Part shown: positions 48,603 through 58,058 of the stretch, piece after piece | Layout: the number at the start of each line of letters is the position of its first letter | How positions within the stretch are numbered: the first letter of the stretch is position 1 | Source: UBA7672 sp030824255 | GTDB lineage: Bacteria; Pseudomonadota; Alphaproteobacteria; Caulobacterales; Hyphomonadaceae | NCBI GenBank assembly: GCA_942493305.1 | Contig: OW818686.1 | Coordinates: forward strand, 2,976,001 to 3,040,000 | DNA: 64,000 bases | Direction of reading: 5' to 3' | Position numbers and translations under genes: made by a program | The notes under the pieces: model-generated | Databases searched by the model: none | Told to the model about the DNA's origin: nothing | Seen by the model: only the letters and a program-made list of their open reading frames with translations

Positions 48603-50882
48603 TTATGGCTCAGCAGCGATCTGCAGCTTTCCACCGTTGTCACGGATGGCCTGATGTACAAGCTGCCGAATTTCCTGAACGAACGCCGTTGATCCAGTGG
48701 TCATTACTGTGGACGGGATAGGTGCCCCGGCCTCGTAGATCAGGCTAATCTCGTGGGCTCGGTCCGTCGTCGAACCTTTGCCCTTGTACGTCGAGGCGTC
48801 CCGCCATTCCCGCAGATGGTCTTCAACCAGCCGTCGCTCAGCCAAGGCATGCAACTTCGTATAGACCTGCTTGCGGATCGCCGACAAAGCGGCATCGGCT
48901 TCTTCTTCTGTCGGAGGACGCGCGTCCCATGCGATGGGGTTATCCAAGTAGCGGGAGATACCTTCGCCGAGCCTCGCGAGGAAGTCGGCGACGGGACGAA
49001 GCGAGTCGTATTCAATTGCCACTTCGCTAGCGATGCGGCGGTTAAGGGCCTTGATCCTCGTCCAGTGCTCCTTCGTCGCTGTCTCATGCGTCGCAAGGCC
49101 GAGACGTGCGCTCCACGGCCTTCTGAAGCCTCTTGAAGCTTCTTGAAGGGCGATAACAAGGCCATCCGGATTGAAGACGGGATGCGTTTCAGGCGGAATG
49201 GCGGGAGTGATCGCTTTTTCGAAGAAGACGAACATTCGTTCCAGTTCGGCCTTAACGCCCTTCGGCAGCTTACCGCTTGGCTGATCCAGAGCGCCGAGCA
49301 TGAAGCATTGGTCGAAGATGGTTCGCTCGATGGCGCGGATCACGGGTGCGCCGACGACATCGCGAAGGTTGGCCAGTCCGTTCGTGACGGAGGCGAGCAC
49401 GTGGTCTCGCTTGTCCGCGAAAGTTGGAATGTTGACCCCTTTGACTTGGTCGAAATGGGTGAAGGCGACGGCAAGCTTATCTTGGTGTCCGCCAACCGCT
49501 GCTGCCCGGAAGACAGACAGAGGGGCAGCCTGCATCGGTTGCTGAGCGTTATCGACGAGAAGCACCACATCAACGTCGCCAAAGCGACGGGTGATATGGG
49601 TCGTAACACTGGACGAAGAGTCCGGCGTGTGTCCGAGTCCTTGCCCGTCCAGAAGTACCAGCTTAGGTCGTCTCGTGGTAAAGGTTGGGTACAGCGGACC
49701 CGAAACGCGAATTCCATCAACGAGTGGTGTGAGCAGGCGTCCGAAGTGGGCGGCGAAGTTGCTTGAAAACCACCTGATCTGTTCGATGAAGACGCTTCGA
49801 TCTGCTGTTTGGAAGGTCCACATGTCGGGCCATCCGGATATCGAGCTTTGTAGCTTGCCCTTGCTGAGAAGGCCAAACCGCTCGGCGACTGCGTCGAGGA
49901 TGTCGTGCACGATGGCGTGGTAGTCAGCGTCGTCTTCGATATGTTCTTCAAAAAGTTCTTGGGCCGCATCGAGGTCGCTCCCGGCCAGCGTCAGCACGTC
50001 CACCTTCAGTTCGCTTGAGAGGGCCTTGATCACCCGCAAGCTGATGGCCCGGATACGGTCTACGAATCCGCGAACAATGAGACCGTTGGCGTCACGAATG
50101 TCCCGGGGGATCGTATCGTCGTCCGGGAGGGCGGAGGATTCCAGTTCCGCCTCTGTCGCGGTGTCGAACGCCCAGTCGTCTTCTGCAGTTTCGGAATTAT
50201 CACTTGGCCACGGACCAAGAGTGTAGCTGAGCCGGAAGCGCTGATCACGATGGTTGAGGAGTCGTTCGGCAATCTTTCCGTCGCTGGCTCGCTCCCATAC
50301 CGCCAGACATGAATCGGAAACGCATTCCTCGATGTTCGCTTGGACCCAGAACTTGGAGAAGAAGGTGACAGCAGCCGAATAGCTGCCCTCTGCAAGAACC
50401 ACTTCGATGTCGGAAACGGTCGTCTTGGCCGTCGATGTGGACGGAAAACGATCACGTTCAGGATCGGAACCGATCAGCTGCCGAAGCAACGACGTTTTGC
50501 CAGCTCCGGTTGTGCCTACCAAGATCGCACGAGTGTAGTCTTGCTCGATGCCCGGTAAGGGGATTTGTTCTTCCCGCATTGCCCACGTATCGGCCCGGCC
50601 AGCCTGAATTTCGTCGTAGAACGCCTCGGTGATCACTGACGAGAAGGTCCGTTCGGCCTCTTCACGTTTCGCGATGCTCCACCACGAGTTGTCACCCAGA
50701 AGCGTGTTCATCTCGGCGACCAGCTGGTCCGCCTTTTCGGAGTTGTCCGTACCCAGCCCGCGCCTCATCTTGAGGCCCGGCTTTCCCTTAGGGTCCGTTC
50801 TAAGCGGGTGTCGAAAGCTGATGGTCCAGCCGGGTCGGCCTTGAGCTCGGGATTTCGATGCGGTGTATTGGGCCGAAGCCAT
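48603..50882 (-). CDS. Large GTPase with integrase-like N-terminal domain (759 aa)
   Basis: Start at 50882 behind GGAG. Residues 12-62 (GRPGWTISFRHPL ... KMRRGLGTDNSEKADQLVAE) resemble the AP2-like arm-binding domain at the N-terminus of tyrosine integrases. A P-loop GTPase follows: G1 LVGTTGAGKTS (121-131), G2 threonines in STSTAKTT (148-155), G3 LLDGQGLG (410-417) and G4 FTHFDQVKG (474-482; TxxD instead of N/TKxD). Between G2 and G3 is a 250-residue, mostly helical insert rich in acidic residues; residues 500-759 form a helical C-terminal region. The order fits a dynamin/septin-like or defence GTPase, but no family could be named. No membrane segment. Upstream lies an inverted-repeat array and a 170-aa gene. 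Confidence 0.7.
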   Translation of the reverse strand: MASAQYTASKSRAQGRPGWTISFRHPLRTDPKGKPGLKMRRGLGTDNSEKADQLVAEMNTLLGDNSWWSIAKREEAERTFSSVITEAFYDEIQAGRADTWAMREEQIPLPGIEQDYTRAILVGTTGAGKTSLLRQLIGSDPERDRFPSTSTAKTTVSDIEVVLAEGSYSAAVTFFSKFWVQANIEECVSDSCLAVWERASDGKIAERLLNHRDQRFRLSYTLGPWPSDNSETAEDDWAFDTATEAELESSALPDDDTIPRDIRDANGLIVRGFVDRIRAISLRVIKALSSELKVDVLTLAGSDLDAAQELFEEHIEDDADYHAIVHDILDAVAERFGLLSKGKLQSSISGWPDMWTFQTADRSVFIEQIRWFSSNFAAHFGRLLTPLVDGIRVSGPLYPTFTTRRPKLVLLDGQGLGHTPDSSSSVTTHITRRFGDVDVVLLVDNAQQPMQAAPLSVFRAAAVGGHQDKLAVAFTHFDQVKGVNIPTFADKRDHVLASVTNGLANLRDVVGAPVIRAIERTIFDQCFMLGALDQPSGKLPKGVKAELERMFVFFEKAITPAIPPETHPVFNPDGLVIALQEASRGFRRPWSARLGLATHETATKEHWTRIKALNRRIASEVAIEYDSLRPVADFLARLGEGISRYLDNPIAWDARPPTEEEADAALSAIRKQVYTKLHALAERRLVEDHLREWRDASTYKGKGSTTDRAHEISLIYEAGAPIPSTVMTTGSTAFVQEIRQLVHQAIRDNGGKLQIAAEP

Positions 50883-50901
50883 GCTTAACTCCATTTGGTC
50901 G

Positions 50902-50972
50902 CGTTGTACCGCGTTGTTCCAGATGGATATGCCGACTTCCCGACTGTGCGTCAATACCAATTTGGTACAACG
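50902..50972. promoter_or_regulatory. Inverted-repeat operator array upstream of the GTPase
   Basis: CGTTGTACC (50902-50910) is followed by the variant CGTTGTTCC (50912-50920) and by the exact inverse GGTACAACG (50964-50972). The latter overlaps a 13-base palindrome TACCAATTTGGTA (50955-50967). All lie within 90 bases before the GTPase start, where a repressor would act. Confidence 0.55.
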
Positions 50973-51082
50973 TGCCACAGCGTCGATATTTTGGCGAACT
51001 GTTGGCCCAAATGATATTCGCACTGCGGAGCGCGATAGCTATCGTGGGCATACAGTTGGACTGGGCGACGACCGGAGGACTT

Positions 51083-51595
51083 CTATCGAATCTTGTTCCA
51101 GCGAGGCCGCCTTTCCCCCTCAGGTTTTAAAATCACAGCCTCGAATGGAGCTGATGTAAGCCCCTCCTCAAAGTTTTCGTCATCGCCCCGGTGATAGGTC
51201 CAAGGCGTTTCCCACTCCGACTTGATGCGCATAGCCATTGATCGGACTTCCGGCGGCATCGCTGCCTCGGCGCACCCAACCCGTTCACTCTCCAAATCCA
51301 TGAAGAGAACCGGTAAGTCGGCAGGCAAAGCTTGCAACGCCACGATAAACTCACCCACCGTAAGCGGTTTCGGGTCCGGGTAGGCCAGTCCCCAAACCTG
51401 CCATCGCTCATCCATCGACAGTTGCAGCATGGCGATAATCCACTCTGTTGTTTCAGGCAGCTGTCGGTGGGCGCGGAGGCATCGGCGGTAGTCTTCGTCT
51501 TCCAACTGTTCGTAGTAGATTACGTCTGCTGCGGTTGGGTCCTGAAGAACCTTCAGGCGATCCGCGAGCGCCGTGATTTCTTCTGCACTGGCCAT
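51083..51595 (-). CDS. Hypothetical acidic protein (170 aa), last gene before attR
   Basis: ATG at 51595 after an AGGAG site. Acidic, helical N-terminal half (MASAEEITALADRLKVLQDP; YYEQLEDEDYRRCLRAHRQL) and a mixed C-terminal half ending in a basic tail (GERRPRWNKIR). Contains ALPADLPVLFMDLESERVG, reminiscent of small proteins with a 'LP.D.PV' strand-turn of unknown role. It lies 200 bases upstream of the GTPase on the same strand and may be its partner. No family recognised. Confidence 0.65.
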   Translation of the reverse strand: MASAEEITALADRLKVLQDPTAADVIYYEQLEDEDYRRCLRAHRQLPETTEWIIAMLQLSMDERWQVWGLAYPDPKPLTVGEFIVALQALPADLPVLFMDLESERVGCAEAAMPPEVRSMAMRIKSEWETPWTYHRGDDENFEEGLTSAPFEAVILKPEGERRPRWNKIR

Positions 51596-51902
51596 GTCGC
51601 CATCTCCTCAAGCCGCCCTCGTGAGCAACAGTCCGATGATCGGCGTCGTGGTTTACACCACCGAGATAGCGGCTTGAAATCATAGTGGCAGGATTGCCCG
51701 GCGTTTACAGGCTAGTCAGTTGATTTTGCGCAAATAGACTGCCGCCTTCTAAGCGGACGGTTGCAGGTTCAAGTCCTGCCGGGGTCGCCACGATTTCAAG
51801 TTTGACGGGCGCGGAGGCTGGCTCGCTTCACGCCTCAGGCCGCCTACTTGGGCATACTGCCGCTCCGTGGCATGCAATCATACCGCATGCATGGAGACGG
51901 TC
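51596..51902. other. Right island junction and leader of the reductase gene
   Basis: No gene. The island side holds an integrase arm-like CGTTTACAG (51702-51710) and the attR repeat (51742-51790). The chromosomal side (51791-51902) is the leader of the downstream reductase gene, with GGAGACGG just before its start. Confidence 0.55.
51742..51790 (+). repeat. attR, copy of the tRNA-Arg 3' end
   Basis: Exact 49-base copy of 25300-25348. It lacks the 5' half of the tRNA and is therefore not a functional tRNA gene, but marks the right end of the island. Confidence 0.93.
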
Positions 51903-52886
<984 letters not shown>

Positions 52887-53051
52887 TTTGCTGCTCCAGG
52901 TATCTTGCGTGCGTCACCGGCTCTCTGAGCCTTTAATCGCAGCGCCGGTTTCTTTCGTTTCGTAACCAGTTCGAGGGTCGTGCGTTTAGTCAGTGGAAGC
53001 GTCCCAGGGGATGGCTTCTTGCGCGCTGAATGACACGAGTGAGGACCCCTC

Positions 53052-53282
53052 ATGGCTGACAAAATGCATCACACCCCGGCCGACAAAGCGGCCCAGAAGT
53101 CCAGTTGGCTGGATGGCCTGCCGCACGATTTCTCTGGCTGGGGACCGCAAACACCGGACCCGGAAGAGGCCCGTGCTGGTGAGATATTCTTCGTTCCCGA
53201 AAACGGACTGACGTGGCGCGGCGACGAAGATCACAATCTTCACGTCTGGCGGTTTGACGGCCGCCGCCATCATCATCACTAG
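53052..53282 (+). CDS. Small hypothetical protein with histidine tail (76 aa)
   Basis: Begins MADKMHHTPADKAAQKSSWL and ends FDGRRHHHH. The central part (GLPHDFSGWGPQTPDPEEAR) is proline- and acid-rich, giving a probably disordered protein. The clustered histidines at both ends could bind metals, which fits the hemerythrin gene 14 bases downstream. Conserved function unknown; its place at the head of a three-gene operon supports it as real. Confidence 0.65.
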   Translation: MADKMHHTPADKAAQKSSWLDGLPHDFSGWGPQTPDPEEARAGEIFFVPENGLTWRGDEDHNLHVWRFDGRRHHHH

Positions 53283-53296
53283 GAAGGAGCGCACAC

Positions 53297-53758
53297 ATGG
53301 ATGCCATCACCCTCCTTCGTGAGGACCACAAGATGCTCCGCAAACTCCTTGAGGAATTTGCGGAGACGACGGAGCGCGCCGTCGAAACGCGCAAGAAGAT
53401 GCTGAAACGTATCGAGACGGAGCTTGCGGCTCATACGGCCATTGAAGAAGAGCTGTTCTACCCAGCCCTCATCGCGGCGACGGATGATATTGAAGACAAG
53501 CGCATGGTCGCTGAAGGCATCGAGGAACACCGCGCTTGCGACAAGAAGGTGATCCCGGATCTGCACAAATCCGACCCGTCGAGTATCGAATATTCCGGAC
53601 AGGCGAAGGTCCTCAAGGACTACATATTCCACCACCTCAAGGAGGAAGAGGAAGACATGTTCCCGAAGATGCGTGAGCTGGTTAGCCGCAAAGAGCTGCA
53701 GGAGCTGGGAGAGAAGATGCTCGCCCGAAAGAAGGAACTGCTCGGGGAGATGGCGTAG
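53297..53758 (+). CDS. Hemerythrin-domain protein
   Basis: Four-helix-bundle iron protein, 153 residues. Metal-binding residues are seen in LLREDHKMLRKLL (H10), ELAAHTAIEEELFYPAL (HxxxE), IEEHRACDKKVIPDL (H) and HHLKEEEEDMFPKM (HxxxE). Bacterial members sense or scavenge oxygen, nitric oxide or iron. Strong AGGAAGGAG site before the ATG. Next in the operon is topoisomerase IB, six bases away. Confidence 0.93.
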   Translation: MDAITLLREDHKMLRKLLEEFAETTERAVETRKKMLKRIETELAAHTAIEEELFYPALIAATDDIEDKRMVAEGIEEHRACDKKVIPDLHKSDPSSIEYSGQAKVLKDYIFHHLKEEEEDMFPKMRELVSRKELQELGEKMLARKKELLGEMA

Positions 53759-53764
53759 CGGGAG

Positions 53765-54790
53765 ATGCTCAGCGCAGCGGAACGAGCCGACAGCGCAGGA
53801 TTGAACTATGTCGAACCAAACGCCTTGCCCCTTCGCCGTGTGCGAAAGGGCAAGGGGTTTACGTTTGTGGACTGCAGATCCCGAGCGCTCAGCGACCTCA
53901 AGCTGAAGGAGCGGCTCATCAAGCTGGCGGTGCCCCCGGCTTGGGAAGACGTCAAGCTCGCACGTGATCCAAAGAGCCATATACAGGCCATCGGCCGCGA
54001 TGAAGCGGGGCGGCTACAATACAAGTATCACGAGCGCTGGACTGAAGCCGGACACGAGGTAAAGCGCGAGCGTCTATTGAAGTTCGGGCAAAAGCTGGGG
54101 GCTGCTCGCGACGAGATTGAAGCGCAGCTGCGGCGCCAGACAGTGGATGAGGATTTTGCGCTGTCATGCGCACTGGCGCTGCTGGACCGTGCAGGCCTGA
54201 GGGTAGGCTACCCCGAATATTCGAGGGAAGATGGCGGTCGCGGCGCCACTACGCTGACGCGCAAGGACGTGGTGGTGAAGGATGGCCGCGTGCGCCTGCG
54301 GTTCTTTGGCAAGGGCGGCAAGCGGATCGAGCGCATTGTCGAGGACAGGCCGCTGGCGCGGGCGATTGGTTTGCTGAAGGCGCAGCCGGGGGAGATGTTG
54401 TTCCGCTGGAAGGATGCCGAAGGCGACGACGCTTGCCTCCAGGCGGAGGATGTCAACAAGTTGCTGCGCGAGAAATTCAGCGAAACGACCAGTGCCAAGG
54501 ACTTCCGCACGTTTCGGGCCAGCTCGATTGTCGCCGGCGCATTGCAGGATGCGCGCAAGGACGAGAATACACCACGGCTTGCCGTGTTGCGGCAGGCGAT
54601 CAAGGAAGCTTCAGAGTTCCTCGCGAACACACCGACCGTTTGCAAGGCCAGCTATGTTCATCCGACGGTTCGGGAAGCATTCGAGGATGACGGCTTTGAT
54701 ACCGCGCCCTTGTTTGGCGGGTCGCCGCGCGCGGGTTTGTCGCGAGGCGAGACAGCGCTGGTGCGCCTGCTGGAGCAGAAATCCGGCTAG
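53765..54790 (+). CDS. DNA topoisomerase IB
   Basis: Poxvirus/eukaryote-type IB topoisomerase that relaxes DNA supercoils through a 3'-phosphotyrosine link. Visible active-site parts: RVGYPEYSREDGGRGATTL, the KDFRTFRASSI box with two arginines, and the nucleophile tyrosine in CKASYVHPTV. 341 residues, usual for bacterial TopIB. The stop is one base from the convergent secreted-protein gene (54792). Operon partner of the hemerythrin and His-tail proteins, a stress-type grouping. Confidence 0.95.
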   Translation: MLSAAERADSAGLNYVEPNALPLRRVRKGKGFTFVDCRSRALSDLKLKERLIKLAVPPAWEDVKLARDPKSHIQAIGRDEAGRLQYKYHERWTEAGHEVKRERLLKFGQKLGAARDEIEAQLRRQTVDEDFALSCALALLDRAGLRVGYPEYSREDGGRGATTLTRKDVVVKDGRVRLRFFGKGGKRIERIVEDRPLARAIGLLKAQPGEMLFRWKDAEGDDACLQAEDVNKLLREKFSETTSAKDFRTFRASSIVAGALQDARKDENTPRLAVLRQAIKEASEFLANTPTVCKASYVHPTVREAFEDDGFDTAPLFGGSPRAGLSRGETALVRLLEQKSG

Positions 54791-54791
54791 A

Positions 54792-55520
54792 TCAGTGCAG
54801 GAACTTTCCAGCGCCGCATGAGGGGGCGCCGCTTGCGCCAGGATTTGTTTTCACAGCCCAGACGGCAAGACCATCGCGCCAAGCGACATGCTGCGGTGTG
54901 GGGATGGCGGCGCGGACAAGATCTGCGCCGTCACGCACCAGAACCACCTCTATGGCCTTCATGGCATCGATCGCGTTTGCCAACTTGCCGAACTCCACTT
55001 GGCTGAGCAGGGGCGGCTTGCTGTCGCCGTCAGTCTCTGCCGTATCCAGCCAGACGGAATACATGCCGGAGCTGACCGGCTTCGGCTCGTAGGGGCCAAA
55101 TGGTATGCCGTCGATGACGAGTTTCATCGTGATCGGCGATCCGGGTATGAGGCTGAAATCCTTCCCGATTGCGCGGAAGCTGACAGTGCCCACAGCCGCC
55201 TTGGACTTCCCGTCGCCGGGCATGAAATAGCCAAGGTCAAACGATACGTTGGAAAAGGGGTTCAGCAAGTCCTTCGCGTCGGTGGGGTAAGTTGCACCGC
55301 GAGCCGAGATGCCGGCGTCATAATCCAACTCGGCGCGTGCCGCGGCGCCGGCTGACCTGCCACGTGTGAGAAACAGGTATTTGCCACTCTCCGGCTTGGC
55401 GTCATCGGCCAGTTCCAGGCTGCACCTTGCAAGCCAATCCTGGGTCTGGGCGATGGCGGGGGCCGCACCTGTCACAGCAAGCGCAAACGACAGGGCTGAA
55501 GCCAGGCGCGACACTCTCAT
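54792..55520 (-). CDS. Secreted hypothetical protein (242 aa)
   Basis: Signal peptide MRVSRLASALSFALAVTGAA with cleavage after AIA. The mature protein is beta-rich (SFDLGYFMPGDGKSKAAVGT, VSFRAIGKDFSLIPG, TMKLVIDGIPFGPYEPK) with cysteines near both ends (ARCSLEL and APSCGAG) that could form a disulfide. Convergent with topoisomerase IB. No family recognised; periplasmic or surface location inferred. Confidence 0.75.
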   Translation of the reverse strand: MRVSRLASALSFALAVTGAAPAIAQTQDWLARCSLELADDAKPESGKYLFLTRGRSAGAAARAELDYDAGISARGATYPTDAKDLLNPFSNVSFDLGYFMPGDGKSKAAVGTVSFRAIGKDFSLIPGSPITMKLVIDGIPFGPYEPKPVSSGMYSVWLDTAETDGDSKPPLLSQVEFGKLANAIDAMKAIEVVLVRDGADLVRAAIPTPQHVAWRDGLAVWAVKTNPGASGAPSCGAGKFLH

Positions 55521-56107
55521 ATGTGCAATGTCCCCTCAAATCACACGCCAAATGGTACGCGCGCTCAATCACAAGTCCAGCCGGGCATCGTCGGATGCAG
55601 CGCAGCTGACAGCAGTCATGCCTGGTGAGCGCCACAGGAACTTCGCCGGACGTATTGTCCGGCCGACAGCAGCAAGGGGCAGGATTGCCCCTCCGCCAGT
55701 CAATTAAGGCAGCGGCGCCCAAGCAAAGGGCGCTTTGTTCCGCGCGCTGCATGCGCAGACCGCACCGAATGTGGCGAATGCACCACGCGCGGCAAGCAAC
55801 ACAACGACTGCCCGTTCAAATGTTGCGAACGCTGGTTCACTGTGGCGATTCAGCTATTATCGTCAGTAACGCGTTGCGGTCGGGTACATACACCCTCTTC
55901 CATTTTCCATCCGCGGCGCCGACATTTGAGGAAGACGGTTCCTCATCGCACCACTCAGGGTCGCGCCTGCCGCACCCGCTACGAGGCAGGGCGCGCTTCT
56001 CCCGAAAGGGTGCAGCCTACGAGGAACTGCACGGCTCGCACCGCGAGTTGCCGGCGAGCTTCGTACGTGCCTCTGGCGCCCGCACGCGGGCAAAGATGGG
56101 AGCGATG
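55521..56107. other. Long leader region upstream of prkA
   Basis: 587 bases without a credible gene; the prkA reading frame is open through most of it but matches no family. A 6-bp stem GAGGAA/TTCCTC with a 5-base loop lies at 55928-55944. It should hold the promoters of the divergent secreted-protein gene and of the prkA operon, which in other bacteria is controlled by a stress sigma factor; none could be assigned here. Confidence 0.45.
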
Positions 56108-58048
56108 ATGTCGCGCGATCTGTTCGATAGCTACACCAAGGCCTTCGAGACCCGTCGTGAGACGGTGATGTCGATCCAGGAATATCTGGAAGGCTGTAAG
56201 AAGGACCCGCTGATGTATGCGGGTCCGCATGAGCGCCTGCTGGCGGCGATCGGCGAGCCAGCGATGATAGATACGTCGCGGGACTCGCGATTGGGTCGTA
56301 TCCACTCCAACCGGACGATCCGCGTCTATCCGCGCTTCTCCGAGTTCTACGGCATGGAAGAGACGATCGAGCGGATTGTCGCCTTCTTTCGGCAGGGCGC
56401 TCAAGGGTTGGAGGAGCGGAAGCAGATCCTCTACCTGCTGGGCCCTGTGGGCGGCGGCAAGTCTTCGCTGGCCGAGCGCATCAAGGCGCTGATGGAAGAC
56501 CAGTATATCTATGTACTGAAGGCAGGGAATGATCTCTCGCCCGTGTTCGAGAGCCCGCTGGCGCTGTTCGATCCTGACACGCAGGCGGAGACGCTGCAGA
56601 AGGAATACGGCATTCCGCGCCGGCGTCTCACGGGCCTTATGAGCCCTTGGGCGCTTAAGCGTCTGGACGAGTTCGGCGGTGACATCACCAAGTTCAAGGT
56701 GGCCAAGGTGAAGCCGTCGCGGATGCGGCAGATCGGGGTGGCGAAGGTCGAGCCGGGCGACGAGAACAACCAGGATGTGTCCTCTCTGGTCGGCAAGGTG
56801 GATATCCGCAAGCTGGAGATGCATTCGCAGTCCGACCCGGACGCCTACAGCTATTCGGGTGGGCTCAACCGCGCGAACCAGGGCGTTCTCGAATTCGTCG
56901 AGATGTTCAAGGCGCCGATCAAGATGCTGCACCCGCTGCTTACGGCGACGCAGGAAGGGAATTATGTCGGCTCCGAAAACATCGGAGCCATTCCCTTCAC
57001 CGGCATTGTGATGGCCCATTCGAACGAGAGCGAGTGGCGCACGTTCAAGAACAACAAGACCAACGAAGCCTTCATTGACCGGATCTATGTGATCAAGGTT
57101 CCGTATGCGCTGCGCGTGACGGAAGAAACGAAGATCTACGACAAGCTGGTGAAGACGTCCGAGCTGGCGGAGGCGCCATTGGCGCCGGGCACGCTGGAAA
57201 TGCTGGCGCGGTTCTCGGTTCTGTCGCGCCTGAAGACGCACGAGAACTCCAACCTTTTCGCAAAGATGCGAGTTTACGATGGCGAAAGCCTGAAGGAAGT
57301 CGATCCCAAGGCGCGCACGCTGCAGGAATATAAAGACGCGGCGGGCGTTGATGAGGGCATGGACGGAATTTCGACGCGCTTTGCCTTCAAGGCGCTGTCG
57401 GCGACGTTCAACCACGATACGGAAGAGATTGCGGCCGATCCTGTGCACCTCATGTACGTGCTGGAGCAGGCCATCCGGCGCGAACAGTTCCCGGATGATA
57501 CCGAGGGCGCATATCTGGAGTTCATCAAGGCTGATCTGGCGCCGCGCTATGCGGAGTTCATCGGCCACGAGATCCAGAAGGCATATCTCGAAAGCTATCA
57601 CGACTACGGGCAGAATCTGTTCGACCGGTATGTCGACTATGCCGACGCGTGGATCGAGGATCAGGACTTCAAGGATCCAGACACGGGCCAGATGCTCGAC
57701 CGCGAACTGCTCAACCAGGAACTGTCGAAGATCGAGAAGCCTGCCGGCATCGCCAATCCGAAGGACTTCCGCAACGAAGTTGTGAAGTTCACGCTTCGCC
57801 AGCGCGCCAACAACAAGGGCCGCAATCCGAGCTGGACGTCTTACGAGAAGATCCGCGAAGTCATAGAGCGGCGCATGTTCAGCCAGGTCGAAGACCTGCT
57901 GCCGGTCATCTCGTTCGGCTCGAAGAAGGACTCGGAGAGCGAGAAGAAGCACGACGAGTTCGTGCAGCGCATGGTGGAGCGTGGGTATACCGAGCGGCAG
58001 GTGCGCCGTCTGGTCGAGTGGTACATGCGGGTGAAGCAGACCAGCTAG
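56108..58048 (+). CDS. PrkA (YeaG) family serine protein kinase
   Basis: 646 residues beginning MSRDLFDSYTKAFETRRE, chosen because it aligns with E. coli YeaG in length and sequence; ATGs at 56096 and 56105 are alternatives. The AAA+ part has AIGEPAMID, YLLGPVGGGKSSLAERI (Walker A) and SGGLNRANQGVLEFVEMFKAP. The C-terminal PrkA domain includes VKFTLRQRANNKGRNPSWTSYE. In enterobacteria it acts in starvation and stress with YeaH and YcgB. It heads the operon prkA-yeaH-spoVR. Confidence 0.96.
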   Translation: MSRDLFDSYTKAFETRRETVMSIQEYLEGCKKDPLMYAGPHERLLAAIGEPAMIDTSRDSRLGRIHSNRTIRVYPRFSEFYGMEETIERIVAFFRQGAQGLEERKQILYLLGPVGGGKSSLAERIKALMEDQYIYVLKAGNDLSPVFESPLALFDPDTQAETLQKEYGIPRRRLTGLMSPWALKRLDEFGGDITKFKVAKVKPSRMRQIGVAKVEPGDENNQDVSSLVGKVDIRKLEMHSQSDPDAYSYSGGLNRANQGVLEFVEMFKAPIKMLHPLLTATQEGNYVGSENIGAIPFTGIVMAHSNESEWRTFKNNKTNEAFIDRIYVIKVPYALRVTEETKIYDKLVKTSELAEAPLAPGTLEMLARFSVLSRLKTHENSNLFAKMRVYDGESLKEVDPKARTLQEYKDAAGVDEGMDGISTRFAFKALSATFNHDTEEIAADPVHLMYVLEQAIRREQFPDDTEGAYLEFIKADLAPRYAEFIGHEIQKAYLESYHDYGQNLFDRYVDYADAWIEDQDFKDPDTGQMLDRELLNQELSKIEKPAGIANPKDFRNEVVKFTLRQRANNKGRNPSWTSYEKIREVIERRMFSQVEDLLPVISFGSKKDSESEKKHDEFVQRMVERGYTERQVRRLVEWYMRVKQTS

Positions 58049-58058
58049 GACCCCGCGC

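Larger units (their letters stand above)
25300..51790. mobile_element. Integrated genomic island at tRNA-Arg (26.5 kb)
   Basis: Bounded by an exact 49-bp direct repeat of the tRNA-Arg 3' end. A tyrosine recombinase lies 79 bases inside the left end, pointing toward it. Cargo includes an AlpA regulator, a HUH-type Rep-like protein, several nuclease candidates, a full type I restriction-modification system, a serine resolvase, a large GTPase and many unknown genes, plus at least three broken genes. No capsid, tail or conjugation genes are visible, so it is a mobilisable or satellite-like defence island rather than a prophage or ICE. Confidence 0.9.

Noticed and set aside
55625..56107. N-terminal extension of the PrkA frame
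   Set aside because: Open by chance; arginine/histidine-rich and without similarity to PrkA, whose family start fits 56108.
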